DNA of 64,000 nucleotides from assembly GCA_012295275.1 (NCBI GenBank), contig CM022669.1, positions 3,002,228 to 3,066,227 on the forward strand, written 5' to 3'. The notes beneath the pieces were generated by a model. That model saw only the letters and a list, made by a program, of their open reading frames with translations. It ran no database searches and was not told where the DNA came from. A program made the translations under genes and the position numbers. How positions within the stretch are numbered: position 1 is the first letter of the stretch; every line of letters starts with the position of its first letter. This DNA comes from Chrysomallon squamiferum (taxonomy: Eukaryota > Mollusca > Gastropoda > Neomphalida > Peltospiridae). Positions 1 to 14,999 of the stretch are shown in pieces.

Positions 1-364
1 AAACATAATCACAACAATTACCATGGTAATTATCCCTTCACGTTAGACTGAAGGGTAATCAAAGTATGTAATAGTAACTGATTGTATATGTAGATGTATT
101 TTGACATAACTTCTTACTGTTACTGAAATTGATAATTATCTGTTTTTTCCTGTAATCGGGTATCTACCAACCTGATAATCAGTATGGATAATTTTTTTTT
201 TTTATATAACATAAAAGAGTAAAATTACATTATACTGCATTTTCATATAGTTATAACCAAGTTAAATCTACAATCTTAATCCAGATAGATAATTGTAATC
301 ATAATCTGTATAGTCTATTACAAGCAAGCTTTGTTTTTGTAATTTTTCTTAGTTGTAACATCAC
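1..364. other. intron of NAA35 at window edge
   Basis: AT-rich sequence to the left of the donor at 359-364 (minus strand). No further NAA35 exon is recognisable here. An ATG-containing ORF that appears to run on past the donor is only read-through into the intron. Confidence 0.6.
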
Positions 365-3300
365 CTCTTCTTGAAGTGTGGCAAAGTCTTCAAGGACGTG
401 GGCCCACTTGTCTCTCTGTCGCGCTCGGTTGTGTCCTGTGATTTGAAACAGCACGCACACAGGACTGACAGCGTGTGTCAGCAGTGTGTCCACGTATTCC
501 TTCGCCTGAGGGTTGTTATACAGTGAACACCTGAAACACCAAGACATTCACACTGGAGAACAAGTAGCATGAAAATAAAAATAATAATAAATAAACAAAA
601 AAGGTTAAAGAAATAAAATCAAAACCAGATAAAACAGAAAAGAAGTGAGAATAAACAAAAATAATTTTTACAGAAGTAAATAATTACATTTCATTATATC
701 AGTATCATAACATCATAAAACCTAATAAACATACTTATCTGTCAACAATTTCTTTTAAATTTTTATTTGTCTTTCTCAATACATCCCATACTATATCAAC
801 AAGTTAAAAACCTATAAAACTGTCATTGTTTTCTCTCTCTACAGCTGATTGATACAAATACTCACTTCTGTGCAAGAGCTGGGGGGGCCATAAAATTCCT
901 AATGGTGTCTTTCATAAAGTCAACTACGTTGTGGCTGCCAAATACCCGACGATTAGGAGGTAGAAACGTTTGCTGGCAGAAAAGTAAACATTTCAATTTT
1001 AATATTTACATTTCTTTTTATAGATTTTGTTATTATTTTTCTATTACTATTTATTATTATTATTTATTTATTTATTTATTATATATAGTAACGAAATAAA
1101 GAATTATTTGGAAGTATTTACTTTAAAGAAAAGTAAAAATTGCATGTGGTATTGATATTGCTTATTTATTTTATTATCTTTTATTATTGCAAAAAACTCT
1201 GTCCATATATTTTATGGTAATAAAATAATAAATTAATCACAGACTAAATATAATTCCAAATTAATCAAATTTAAAGGAATAAAATATTTTTTTACTTTCC
1301 TGTGATTTTATGCTACAAGTTAAAAATTACATTAAATAACATACTTCTTATTTCCATATACTTCTAAATGACAAACCAAAATTGTTACATCAGTGTATAT
1401 TTTTACCTGTAAAATGGATCGAGCTAAAACACACGGTGAAGACTTGCTAAATTCTGTAAAAACTTCCTGAAAAATATTAACAGCATTAACTTAAGACATT
1501 TATAGTCATATTAGCCAATATATGTACCTTTAAATCTGTAATGGAAACAGGCATGATATAAGTGTAATTCTATTGTCAGGAGTCAGTTGTTTTGCATACA
1601 TTATTTAAACTAAAGATTTTAATTCTGGTTATGTATGAACACAGAAATTAAGACATTGTTTTCATTATAATGTTTATGATAGGATAATTCCAAAAATATA
1701 AATATTTTATTACAGAAATTTTCTTAAAGGGAGACAATTTAATTTTCAGTTGGTCTGTAATACTAGTAAGTAAACATAGTAAACTATTAACAAACCAATC
1801 AGTAGGCAGTAATTACACCTACATAAACATGCGCACATTTATATATAGTACTGATAATGCACATATATATTAACTGAAATTCACCAGTGATATTCTGATA
1901 TATTTCGTAACTCTATTGGATGTATTAAAAGAAAAATACCAGTATGCTATGTAGAGAAGTCAAATTGGGCACAGCAGTAACAACTTGTAATTTTTGTAAC
2001 AAGTTCTCAAAATACTCAAATGCTTCTGGCAAGGTTTTGATCATTGTGTAGCGGGGAAATGTTGGGGGTAACAGTCGCTGATTGATTAAAGGTTCAAATC
2101 CCATGATGGTTGGATAGTCTGAAAGATAATTATTAATGTGTTTAAAAATCACTGACAATTACAATAATGTAATAGAACCATTTCTTGTTTTGATGAATAA
2201 TAATAAAATAATAACAACAAATACATTTTTCAACATTTTATAATAATACTAATAATAATAATAATAAAGTTATATTTGATTTACTTTTTGTTATTGTTGT
2301 TATTGTTATTATTATTCAATGAAACAGAAAATAAGTTAACCTCTTCTCATTGCTCTGTTTTTAGTTTTTCACATAAACAACTATGGTAAGTTATTTTCAA
2401 ATAAACACTCACCATTCTTAGTGGCTTCTCTTGCTGCAGGCTTTATTCCAAGGTGAATGGACGATGACAAGAGAGGCAACAACTCAGAAAGCTGAGTCAG
2501 CAGTTTGTGAGCTTGTGGTACCCCTTCACACTGTAAATATTATTAATTCAAACACTTTACCATTAACTCATTCTTATCAGACATGTATGTGCACACACAA
2601 GTTCGGAACTTGATTATTTTTAGCATTTTGTAAGTGAAATTCAATATTTAGATATTTGTATATAGATTTATTCAACCAAATATGTGCCATTTTGATCAAA
2701 ATTCAGAAATATATATATATATATATATATACATATACACACCTGTCATGTTTTATTAAATATGAAACAAAATCACATGCTCATTAGCCACCTACAGAAA
2801 AGTGCTATGAATGTTTGTTCCTGTCAAATATATATATATATATATATATGTCCACACAAACATACACAAACACTGATATATGCATCAGTGTAACATACAT
2901 ATAAATTTATTTTCGCTTTTGATCATTCAAAATATATCAAACTGTTAATAAGTGTAATAAAATGGAGAGAAAGAAAATATCCTTGTTTAGAAAAAAATGA
3001 AAAAGAATTTTAAGACACACCTTTTCCTTGTTGAATGCCTGCAGCATTGAGTGAAACAGTCGATAAAATCGAATGCGGGAATGTAAAGCCAGTGCAACTT
3101 TGTGCTGCAAATATATACAGTTAATTAAATATTTACACTGGTTATTTTACAGTAGAAAGAGCAAATATTTTTATTTATGCACATTTAAAAAAAAATGAAT
3201 ATTATGAATATGAATATCACAGAAATGGAGGCAGTCTGCTTTTATCATACGAATGGGTCTGTTTTTTCAGTCTGAAGCAATAATTCTTTTATATACTTCT

Positions 3301-6300
3301 TCCTATAAAAGAGAAAACAAGCTCATGCAAAGCCTTTGATAAATTATTTCATTAAGGGTGTGGTTAGAATACACTGAAGCATGTAATGGGTGACATTCCA
3401 GCCACACTAACAGCCATACAACTGCCTTAACAAGACGGTATGTAAGCTTTGCTGTTTCTGAGGTGTTTATAAAAACAATCTTGCTTCAAAATGAAAGAGT
3501 ATCATATGTCTCCAATGTTTCTTTGGCATTAGTGGAACAGTTATTAACTAAACAATAATGTTTAATCACCATTTGTTTTTTATTATTCTTAATAAACCAG
3601 TAAGTAGGCCAGTGACTATATTGACAAGTCCGTATCCAATACTCCATTTCTTTCCACTGAGAAACAACCTTCCAGTTGATAGTTCAGCTAAAACAGCAGT
3701 AACAAATACTAACATCATAATAAATATATGGAATTAGACATGTTTTACTGTAAACAGTTTCCTACCTCTTTTTCTGTGGCATCATCACGGTCTTCTCCTG
3801 GTTTGCTTCTTGTTGTCTGAGAAATATAAATAATATCATTTATATCATTATGTCTAATAGCTGAACTAAAGAAATATAAAACCTAACTCCAATATAAATT
3901 AATGTACAAGTTTATTTCTTTTTAATGCTTCAGTTTTCAAGACCAGTTACTGGTTATGATTCCTATATTTTGTAAAAAAATAAATAAATAAATAAAAAAT
4001 AAGAATATAATATATAAATATTTTTAATTGTGTCACTTAGTGACATTACGTAGTTCTTCAGTAGACATTAATTTTCATGTTGAACATGATAAAATCAACT
4101 GTAAAGACATCTGAAGTGTAATTTAGTTAACTTTAGTGTGTAACAAAATTAATTCCTTTATGTATCAAACATTGAAAACTGACAATCTGAACAAAAAATG
4201 TATGTAAAACTAACAATTTCACTTTCTCTCTACATACAAGTTATGTAAATTTCAAATATTTCAGGGACTTTGTAATAACACTGTGTGATGCTGACAACAA
4301 AAACAACATCAGCACCATCAGTAGTCAGATACAGATAAATGATCTAACAGTAATTACTAACTTTGATTAGTCTATTTATATCATCTTCAATCTCCTTCAT
4401 CATTCCACAGCATCTTGTATCTGAGACATCAGGAGCCATTTTGAAACCATATGACAATGGTTGAAAATCTTCCTAATGTTGATAATAATAGTAATGGTAT
4501 TAATAATAATAATGACTGAAAAAAATAACAGTATCAAAAATAGTAATAACAACAATAACAACAACACAGAAATCAAAACTGAACGTTATAAATAGCAATC
4601 AGTAGATTTCACAATGCTTTTATTCGTAAATAATTATTAATTAAACAAAAATTTCAAAAAAAGAATAACAAAAAAGCTAATAAAAATCTGACTATTCCAT
4701 TCACAATATCAGTTCTTATGAAAATATGTGTGTTTTGATTAAAAGACAAATCATAGTTAATTAAATACTGTCCCCACATGCAAATGTCTACAAACACATG
4801 CACAGGTAGAAAATAAGGCTAACCTCTTCAAAAACACCTGCCCTATTGATTTTGTCTCTAATGAGATCAACAATTCGGAGACTGCAGACAGAAAAAGCTT
4901 TGAGATAACGATCCTCTATCAGATGTGGTTCGTGTAGATACAAGTTTGTAAATACAGTCTGAGCAAGCGAGTGTCCCTCTAGCCAAGTTACCTATGTTAA
5001 AAATAATTAACTATGCCAAGAAACATGATAATGGAAGAAGCTGAAAAAACTTGTATTGTTGATAGGCTATAAAATACAATAACTTGACAGTTGAAATAAT
5101 GATGATCTGACAATTTAGAAACATAATCATTTGACAATAAAAAACACTATAATCTGACAGTCTAGGAAATGGAAGCATCTGCTGTGTACAATTACCTTAC
5201 TTGTACATGTATGTTAATTGATAAAACTGAGTACCTATAGTACTTAAGAGTCAAAATAATCTGAGCTCTCATCAGAATCGCTGATGTATTATATGAAATT
5301 GTTTTCAGTTTCACACAATGCCTGGCGTTATCTACTATCGTCATTCAGGTTCAGCTGCTACACATCAAGGTAATGAAGATGTTCATAAGAAAGTGAAAGA
5401 GACTTACCAGACATGCTAATGTAGCATCAGTAATTCCTATCAGCTCAGGCATTGTCAGATCTTTAATCTTGATTGTGCCAGCCTTAAAATTAAAAACATT
5501 TACAAGTAAATAGAAAAATAAACTGAGATAAAACAAAAACATAATACATTTTCACTTTGAAAATGACATCCCCATTTTACAGCAAGTTGTGTAAATTAAC
5601 ACAAATATTGATTACAACCCATTTAGTCTACTGTATTATTACATTTCCTGCATCACATTTATAATTACATGCATTTTTATACAGTTCATTTGCACTCATG
5701 GTTTGTATCCCACTTCATGTGGTTTCTGAAAGGCCTGAGCATAAACAAACTTCTACTGAAAACATGTATGTGTAACGTACCTCTATTCCCTGTTCCATAG
5801 TGAGAACCTTTCTCTTGATCTGGTTACACACCATGCCTGCATCCATTTTGGGATCCATCATCTCAATGGCTGACATGGCTTCAAATAGCCCAAATCTTAA
5901 ATACAGAAATTATTAAAGTGTACATTATATTATTTTTGTAACAAATTTTAGTTTTTAATTTATTATTATTATTAATTTTTTTTTTAAATTACATTAAATA
6001 TATCAAAATGGTAAAAAAGGAATAATATGTGAATCTTGATAGTCTCAAATGATAATATTATTATTTTTTACCAATTTTAACAAACCAAATATTAAACAAT
6101 TGAGAATACAACGAATTTGAGTTATTTTGAATTTTTCTTTTATAATGTGACATTACTTCATCTACTGATTTTATGCAAAAATATTATCAATGACCAGAAT
6201 ATATATGAAAAGTAAAATATATAAAAATATGGAAAACATTTCAAGAAATGAAAAACTGAAATTAAAAGTGAAAGATGCTTACGAAGAATCATGAAGCAGA

Positions 6301-6398
6301 ACACCCAAACCCAACTGCGACGATGCTTCAATGAATTCTTTTGTGACATCAACCCAGTTGTATAAAGGCTCTGCATTTTTATCTAAAGTATTTTCCAT
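365..6398 (-). CDS. NAA35: NAA35/MAK10, NatC auxiliary subunit, partial (first 12 coding exons)
   Basis: NAA35 is the non-catalytic subunit that anchors the NatC N-terminal acetyltransferase (with NAA30 and NAA38) to ribosomes. Twelve minus-strand exons join in frame through GT-AG introns: 6398-6283, 5895-5781, 5482-5408, 4991-4824, 4472-4362, 3816-3766, 3104-3021, 2530-2413, 2118-1940, 1466-1407, 972-866, 530-365. They encode 450 residues collinear with the animal protein. Recognisable blocks are the early [19 protein letters not shown] stretch, the [15 protein letters not shown] block, [36 protein letters not shown], and [11 protein letters not shown] in the last exon seen. The start ATG lies 2 bases after an AG acceptor, so an upstream noncoding exon is expected. 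The C-terminal third lies beyond position 1. No frameshift or stop is seen. Exon sequence and phases are read directly; the function is known for the family. Confidence 0.93.
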
Positions 6399-8130
6399 TC
6401 TGCAGATAAGAAAGTTAAAAGTTAGTGTATTAATGTAGTCCCTTAATATGCACAAAAGAAAAAAAAAAAGAGAGAGAGAGAGAGGATATGATTGGTGGAC
6501 TGAGGATCTGACTATTTCACAATGAGTTTCAAATAAAACAAATTAGATTAAATTTTTAAAAAATAAAAATGTATTTCTTTGCTGTGGAAACTGACTTAAA
6601 AGAAAAGCATTGTCTGACTGACTGTGCTGTATTCAATTTTTTTTTCTATAAATATTTATATAGAAGTAATATACAATCATCACAAAAATAATGAGTTTTA
6701 AAACATACTTCTTTCATGTACAAACAAAAACCGAGTACACATCTGGGGTTTAAACATTAAATAAATAAATAAATAAATAAAAACTTAATCATTTAATGAA
6801 GTTAAAAATGAAAATCAACAATATGTTACCAGATAAAATGATTTTTGTATTTTAATGTGAATATGTGGGAAGGATATCATGTAAAGCTTGATTAACTGGT
6901 GACTCATAATATGTATGTAGAAAAACAATACATTTTCAGAAACTGATGACAAAATGAACAAAGAATAAACCACTATGATAAAAGGAAACACGTAAAAATG
7001 AAAAAGTATCACGCTGTCGTTGTGAAAGAAAAAAACGAAAAAGCTTTGGAGGAAATTTTCTGAATAAAATGACACATTTAAACTGCAGTTAGTAAAGAAT
7101 AAAGCACAATAAAAGACACAATTATTGACAAATTTATAAACTGAAATTATGTTCTATAATCACAGGTACTTTAATAATAATAATATAAAAAATAATAAAT
7201 CTTACTTTGGATTAAATCATTAACTACTATTCTGCTAACTATATTATCTCACATTATCGTTTTTAGATTTATAATTTTAACTTTTCAAATTTCAGACATT
7301 AGACTTAGTTGGTTTTGTTTTCACTATTTTGTTTTACCACACTGTTAACGGAAAGACGGATATTATTTTTAATTCCTGTGACTGAAATGCCAGAGCAGTA
7401 GAACACAAAATTATTAATGTTTTGAACTGAACGTCATACAGTCTACAACAGTTGAGTAAGTGAATCATTGAATGACAACTTGAATGTTAAACGTGGAAAC
7501 GCATGGAGTTCGACAGAAAACGTAGTGTGTGTTCATTTACAAAGACAGCAAAGGAAGTAAATTTTAGTAAGACTGACATCTGATTAAAATGAATGAAGCA
7601 TTATAGGTCTGCTGGTCAAGAGAATAGGCGAACCTGTACAGTTGCAATTTATTTGTCACACAAGTTTCTCACTGCAAGTCGCCATTGAACTGACTCGCAC
7701 TAAATATTTATCTGGTATCTGATTGGTCTAAATTAGAGCGAATTGGCTGTATTCGACCGTATTACCCACAAATATTTCTTCTTACTGCTACTACTACTGC
7801 TACAACCATCACCGCTACTACTGCTCAGTTTGTTTAGAGAATTATTAATTTATTTAAACCATTTATAATCATGAAATTCAAAACTTGCAAATATAATTAT
7901 CATAAAAGGGAGAAAATATATTTATAGCGATTAATTAAGATAGTTTTGTTTCAATGCTTAACTGATTATAATTTAATTATATATTTATTTATTGGACATA
8001 CCATTGTACTCTCCAGTTCTGAATCACGGATCCACAGTTATTCTACATAATCTTTGCACAGGTTCGTACTAAGAGAACTATTATAAATTTAATGAATCAA
8101 CCTTATAATCTGAATAAATTCATTGCAAAT
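6399..8130. other. NAA35 upstream region; no coding sequence seen
   Basis: The minus-strand sequence directly upstream of the NAA35 ATG ends in a pyrimidine tract and CTGCAG, a good 3' splice site. Transcription therefore probably starts further right from a noncoding exon, perhaps in the less repetitive 7.3-7.8 kb stretch. I cannot place that exon or a promoter. The rest is AT-rich with short A, AAAT and GA tracts. Confidence 0.45.
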
Positions 8131-8523
8131 GAAGTCATTGGCCTTTAATTTACAATGGAGGGTAGGCAGATAACAAATGCATCAATTATCAGCTAAAAAT
8201 ATTGATCTGGACTGTTACGTTCGTTTTGAGAATTCATTTATTCATTCATTTTTTCATTTGACCATTCATCCATTTATTAATGTATTTATCTTCTGTTTGT
8301 TTGTTTGTTTGTTTACACTGTTCAACAGTATCATTCGAAAGAAAACAAATGGGATATTCTTCTACAACATTCTTTTCCGCAATAATGTCATTTATTACTA
8401 TTAGTAACACTATACACTATATTATTACAACCATACACTATTACTATTCTCACTAAAACTATTACTTCTTCTATTATTTGTGTTGGTGCTGCTCTACCTT
8501 TGCTTCTGCAACAACAACAACAA

Positions 8524-8564
<41 letters not shown>

Positions 8565-9110
8565 TTATTATTATTATTAATGTTGTTGTTTTGCTGTGTT
8601 ATCCAGCTTCCATCAGATTTTCATCAGAATATATTGCGATTCCCAGTTATATCGAAAATCAGAAATATTTTAATTAATATTCTGGATACGGATTATACAA
8701 ATTAGAAACAGGTGACATGCATTCTTCCAGTTTAAAATTAATCGTATTTTGGATGAAAGATCTTTTTGCATGTCTGTAATAGAAAAAAAAATTAATAATA
8801 ATAAAAAAAAAAAAAAAAAAATGACACAAATACAGACGCAACTTTCTTCTAGCTATTTAAAATGAAAAAAAAGAAAAAAAAGAAAAAAATCCCAACATAA
8901 TAAAGGCTATTCTAAATTATCTGCAGTTTGAATTGAAGCGTGGTTAAAAGCTGATGTCAGTTAGATACATAACTAAAAAAAGAAAATGACAGCGGTAAAG
9001 TGCATCACCGACGTCGTATGTTATTAGCAAGGGATGGGTCGCAAGTTTTAACAGTAACAGTTATTTAAAAGTATTCTTTATTCTGGCACAGCGTGTTTTA
9101 TGTATATATA

Positions 9111-9148
<38 letters not shown>

Positions 9149-9225
9149 ACAACACGCTTATATTTATACATATTCAAAGAGCTCACGCTTCACATCGCAC
9201 TTGTGTCGCAAGCCATTTCATAACT

Positions 9226-9256
<31 letters not shown>

Positions 9257-10108
9257 ATATTTATTATTATTAAATTATTATTTTTTAAATTTATCCTTAA
9301 ATAATCGTAAAGTCCATATTTTGTATTACTGTACTGAAATTAATAAAATGTCACTATTATAAGATTATCTTTTTATAGTATCTACGATTTAAAGACCTTT
9401 TGCGTAACGAGAAACTCGGTTCTTCCTTCAGTCGTTAAACTGAGGATCTGCTGTACACATAAATAAAGTCAGTACATTCTTACATATACAAGAAAAGTAC
9501 TGAATATATAATTAATCATATGGCAGGCGTACATAACTACATAAAGATAATTCTAAATACGTAATCTGAGTGACCTGACTGCATATGAAGTCATTGCTTT
9601 AAACAAATATGCAAAATAACCAAGATTATATTTCAATTTTTAATTTAGTTTTTTTTAACTATTATTAGTTATTGCGCGCACGCACACAGACACACACACA
9701 CACACACATATAACTATTTTTATAAGTTATTTCAAGGGGGCCATAGCCCTGTAAATTACAATGGGGGTGGGCAGACATCAAGAGCAGCAGTTATCAATCA
9801 AAAACATTGATCTGGATTGTTACGTTTCGTTTTGAATATTCATTCATTCATTTATTCGTTCGATATTTCATTCATTTATTTTTTGTTTGTTTATTTTTTT
9901 ATTCGTTTATTGTCTGTTTGTTTGTTTACAGTGTTCAATGGACTCATTCGGAAAAAAGCAAATGTTATATTCTTCTACAACATTCTTTTCCACAGTAATT
10001 TCATTTATTACTATTACTACCATACACTGCTACTATTATCACTAGAACTATTACTACTATTGTTGCTGTTGCTGCTGCTTCTACAACTGCTACTATTACT
10101 ATTACTGC

Positions 10109-10148
<40 letters not shown>

Positions 10149-10319
10149 GTTACTATTATTTTATTATTATTATTATTAATTATTATTTGTTATTGTTAAT
10201 GTTGTTCTGTTATGGGTGTTTTTTTACGCTTTTTTAACTACCAACATAATAAAGGCTATTCAGTTTAAAAAAGTGATATTTGCAGTTTGAATTGACGCAA
10301 AAACATGACACAAAGTGTC

Positions 10320-10353
<34 letters not shown>

Positions 10354-11320
10354 AAAAGATACATAACATAATAAAAAAAATTAAAGTTTGAATTGAAAGT
10401 GGTTAAACTGCATCACTGATGTCGTTAGATGTGTAACTAAAAAAAAAAAAATGACAGCAAGGGATGGGACGCTAGTTTTAACAGTAACAGTTATTTGAAA
10501 GTATTCAAAATACATATTTAGATTCTTTATTCACTCACAGCGTGTTATATGTTTATTTATACACACAAAGAGCTCACGCTTCATATCGCACTTGTGTCGC
10601 AAGCCATTTCATAACTTCTTCTTTTTTTTTTTTTTATAAGTGTTATTATTATTATTAAAAGAATTTAAATAAAAACATAACAATAATAATAATAATCAGA
10701 ATTTAGTATCCTGCGATTTAACGGACCTCCATTCAACCCACTTCAGATTTAGGGGACAAAAAGTTGGTGAAATATTCCAGTCCAAAGATGAGACATGGGT
10801 TTTTTTCAGTATGCTAATACAACAGACTGATACTTCTCTTGTGTCTGTTTGATCGTAAATTCCATATTTCGTGTTATTGCATTGAAATTAATAAAGTTAC
10901 ACTGCTATAAAATTGTATTACTATCTTCTTTTTTTATATATAATATCTACGATTTAAAGACCTTCTGCGTCAACAAACAACCCAGTTTTTCTTTTAGTCG
11001 TTAAATTTAACATCTGCAGTTAAATAAAATCAGTCCATTGTGTCATACGAACAAGTACTGAATATATAATGAATGTATATGGCAAGTATAGATGGGCGGA
11101 CCTATATAACTATCAGAATAAGCTGACTGCAAAAAAGTCAGTTTTAATCTAATGTGCAAGATGAAAAAGTATATATATATATTTATTATTATTATTAATT
11201 AAAAAAAAAATAAAAAATGTTTTTAGTTTTTCTTAAAAGTTATTTCAAAGTGGCCATTAATTTACAAAGGAGGATGGGAAGACATCAAGCTCATCAATTA
11301 TCAGCTAAAAACATTGATCT
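8131..11320. repeat. degenerate tandem repeat, unit about 1.5 kb, two full copies and one partial
   Basis: Three segments begin with the same landmark, a tttacaa(t/a)gg..gg core followed by TCAGCTAAAAA.ATTGATCTGG or its variant, near 8,141, 9,739 and 11,253. Copies 1 and 2 (about 8,131-9,640 and 9,730-11,170) then share further blocks in the same order. These are a Ser/Ile-rich ATTCATT run, a TTA/CTA trinucleotide array, 'caacataataaaggctatt', 'aacagtaacagttattt' (about 9,048 and 10,482), 'gagctcacgcttca' (about 9,180 and 10,570), and 'ctacgatttaaagacctt' (about 9,384 and 10,948). The third copy keeps only the left end and then diverges. The blocks show many substitutions and indels, so the duplication is old. 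No transposase or reverse transcriptase reading frame is visible. Confidence 0.75.
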
Positions 11321-11441
11321 GGTGTATGACGAATTAATGGCTTCTCTCGGCGGAACTGTGCAACATCAAGTAAACGATAGCAGAACATTCAGTGGAGCCA
11401 GTAAGAACTGCACGACTTTCACGAGCGAATATTTCTATAAG
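11282..11441 (+). other. candidate orphan exon or gene fragment
   Basis: An open frame follows the third copy of the 1.5 kb repeat. Its first ~17 codons (ending ...LSAKNIDL) are shared with the decayed upstream copies; the next ~40 codons are unique, with ordinary composition (two Thr/Ser patches, one Cys, an N-glycosylation-like NDS and NCT). It ends at TATAAG followed by GTACAC, a possible donor. I recognise no family. It could equally be a chance open frame in a non-repetitive island between two TTA arrays. Confidence 0.25.
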
Positions 11442-11454
11442 GTACACCTTTGAT

Positions 11455-12110
<656 letters not shown>

Positions 12111-13545
12111 CTTATTAATTTACAAAGAAAACTGAACAATGTTTTCTTTCTTTCTTCTCGTATATGGTTTCATGCTATTATAAAGAAATGCAGAAAGATA
12201 GATATATAGATATATAATTAGATTGAATTAACAGATCAGAGAGATAGTGCTTCACAACACCTAGCTCTGACAAGGTTTTTTCACTCACCTATTCAGAGTG
12301 ATAAAAAGATATGGAGGGTATGGATAGATGAACAGACTGACAGAATGATATCTAATTAGCCGGCCGGTCGACAGCCAGACAGATAAGCTGTTACATCACT
12401 TTAGAGCAGTGAAGTTTGAAGTTGTCTAATGTGCATTTGTTATTCATTGTGCTTAACCAGTCGTGCTATGCAGTAGTAAGTTACCTATTCATAAATCATC
12501 GCACCTGTGGCGTGCAGCTAGACACAGCAAAACTTTTTTTGTCATCATATACATAATATCATATTCTGTTTATTGTTGTGTATTAGATTTTTTTTTTGAG
12601 AAATGTAAAATTATTTGTAACACAAAGAAACCGGATTCTTGACAGATAATGGTTTGATAAAGAATAAAAGCGACTAGACAAGCGTTCAAAACAGATATAG
12701 ACACGACCTGGAATGGCTTAACATCTAAAGCGAAGTTTCACGAAAAAGAAAATGTTCTGCAGTATTAACCGTGAATTTTAATTTAGTTTAATTTAATCTA
12801 ATTTAATTAATTTATTTATTAATTAATTTTATTATTCTTCTTTATAATATTTATACCAATGATAAAATATGAATAACTTCTACTCAATTTAATAATTATT
12901 ATTATCGTTGTTATTGTTATTGTGTTTATATTTTATTAATATCTGATAGATTTATCGATATTAAAATATCCAGCTGGTTTATTGATATAAAAAAGTTGTG
13001 ATAAAAAACCCGGACTTATCAATTCTAAAACATCATGGATAGATTGATAGATAAAGATTCATAGATATATAGATAGACAGACAGACACACAGACACACAG
13101 ATAGATAGATAGAAAAGTAGGTAGTTAGGTAGGTAGATAGATAGATAGATAGATTAATTACCAGAGATATAAAGAAAAGAAAAAGAAAAGTATAGAGACA
13201 TTTACCATAAAGATTAGAGAGACAAAAAGTAGACTGACAAATTTACTGTTTCGTTGATTGATGGATGATCAGAGTAAGAGAGCACACTCGAAAGAGAAAG
13301 AGTTAATAACGACTATCAGATATGTTGAAGTGTCTAAAATAAAAGTTAACACAGCATATCAATCAATCAAAATAAATAAATAAATAAATACATAAAATAA
13401 AATAAAATAAAATAAATAAAATAAATAAAATAAATAAATAAGTAATGAAAGGAAGAAAGTTTTAATATTCAGAGCAAAACCGGTTTTTCGGAAACAGAGG
13501 AATACATGAAGTATAAAACAAAAAGAAACATGAGACAAATACGGA
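12111..13545. other. intergenic AT-rich DNA with GATA and AAAT runs
   Basis: No gene signal. A GATA/GACA-rich stretch lies at about 13,040-13,155 and AAATA/AATA runs at 13,368-13,442. The 12,240-12,780 part is more complex sequence but has no long open frame and no domain I recognise. Confidence 0.5.
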
Positions 13546-14300
13546 GACGAATAATTTTGAATATTTTTGTCGAATTCTGAAAACAACAGCAACCACAACA
13601 GCAGCAACTGTTTCTGTCGCTTCTGTTTTAGGTATACATGACTCCAGGATGAACCAGTCTAATTTGATTTTTTTTCTAGCGGTGACGGAAAATTCTGTTA
13701 CTTCGGCAGTGTCATCCCGATGAAACAATAACAAGTTTTTAATTATGATTTTTCAATTACCCAGCACGTAAACGTGATATTGAACAGGCATTCCGAAACC
13801 CTACATTTATTCGTCCACTTCCCGGCATTATTTCCCCGCCACTGTGACGTAGCAGTTTCATGCGATATCTTAACTATCAGCTTCACAAAGGGTTACTCCC
13901 GGTACAATGTAGATCCGTGTCTTTTATACCGTTTTGACACCTCAAACAAACGTCAGAATCTCCCCACCCCCTGTATGACGCTGTGAAGAAAAGGAAAAAC
14001 AGCGGAACAAAGATTAAACTCAAAATTATCAGTGCGCAAACTCCGAAATGTTTGGTGTTGGTTTTTCACCTGATAGCGAGCAGGTTCAGTGTATGTGTTA
14101 TTTAATGTTCCAAAAGTCTTCAAATTCCACTCGACCGCGCGGCGCTGGTCACAAAAATATCTGTTTAGTTTTTACATTATTTACTAAAGATTATAGCTCA
14201 CCAAAAACAATAAACTAATAACTTGGAAATAAAAATAATTTTTTAAACATCATTTGTTCGTGGCAACACGAGTAAGCTTTCAGACAAAAGCACAATGCTA
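13546..14300. other. non-repetitive island without a recognisable gene
   Basis: This stretch has higher complexity and more C+G than its surroundings. It holds modest open frames on both strands (about 70-90 codons); none shows a known domain or convincing splice pairing. It could be regulatory DNA or a diverged exon. Confidence 0.3.
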
Positions 14301-14479
14301 TATCTTACCTCAACTGCGGTCATGAATCAAAATACGTTTAAAGACTGGAATTTCAGTTTTGGATACAGATATTTCGAATTTTTTAAATTTAGATATGCAT
14401 TATGTATCATTATTAAGTTGGTCAAACATTTTAATCTGCGTCAAAATCATTATATAGCATGCTATTTTCTCTTCTTTCT

Positions 14480-14507
14480 TTTTAAAATTATATATATGTG
14501 TCTGTAC

Positions 14508-14557
<50 letters not shown>

Positions 14558-14610
14558 ATACACAGATAGATGCGTGTGTGTGAGTGTGAGAGAGAGTGTA
14601 TGTGTACATA
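14480..14610. repeat. TG/TA/GA compound microsatellite
   Basis: TG repeats, then a TA run, then CA/GA repeats at 14,494-14,605. Symmetrical Tyr/Thr/His-rich frames on both strands reflect the repeat only. Confidence 0.8.
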
Positions 14611-14999
14611 CATACATCATTTTAAGATTTTTGTATTTCTTAAAAGATATAGTCTAGCGAAAACTTAAGCTAAGTCCACAAATCGTTATTACTCACCGGT
14701 TAATTACATACCTTTTTGTTGAGTTAATAATTATAAGAAACTAAGTTCAGAGTAACTAAAATAGAGAGAGAGTGAGTCACCAGACTAACTCTGACACCTG
14801 CACGTCAGGGGGGCTAACACTCGTACTCGAAAACCTGCTTCTGGCTGACATTTTTCTTAAGCACATTACATATCTATCTATCTATATATATCTATCTATA
14901 TAAATATATATTTATTGAAATCTTAACAAATTCACATTTAAGTCTTTAATCAAGAAAGACCAAATTTTGACTAATGTCATTTTAGAAGTATATAATTTA

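Noticed and set aside
902-1099. 65-codon plus-strand open frame
   Set aside because: It is antisense to a NAA35 exon (866-972) and then runs into AT-rich intron.
13774-13986. 70-codon open frame in the 13.5-14.3 kb island
   Set aside because: Composition is ordinary but there is no splice pairing, domain or strand support. It is left as an unexplained island.
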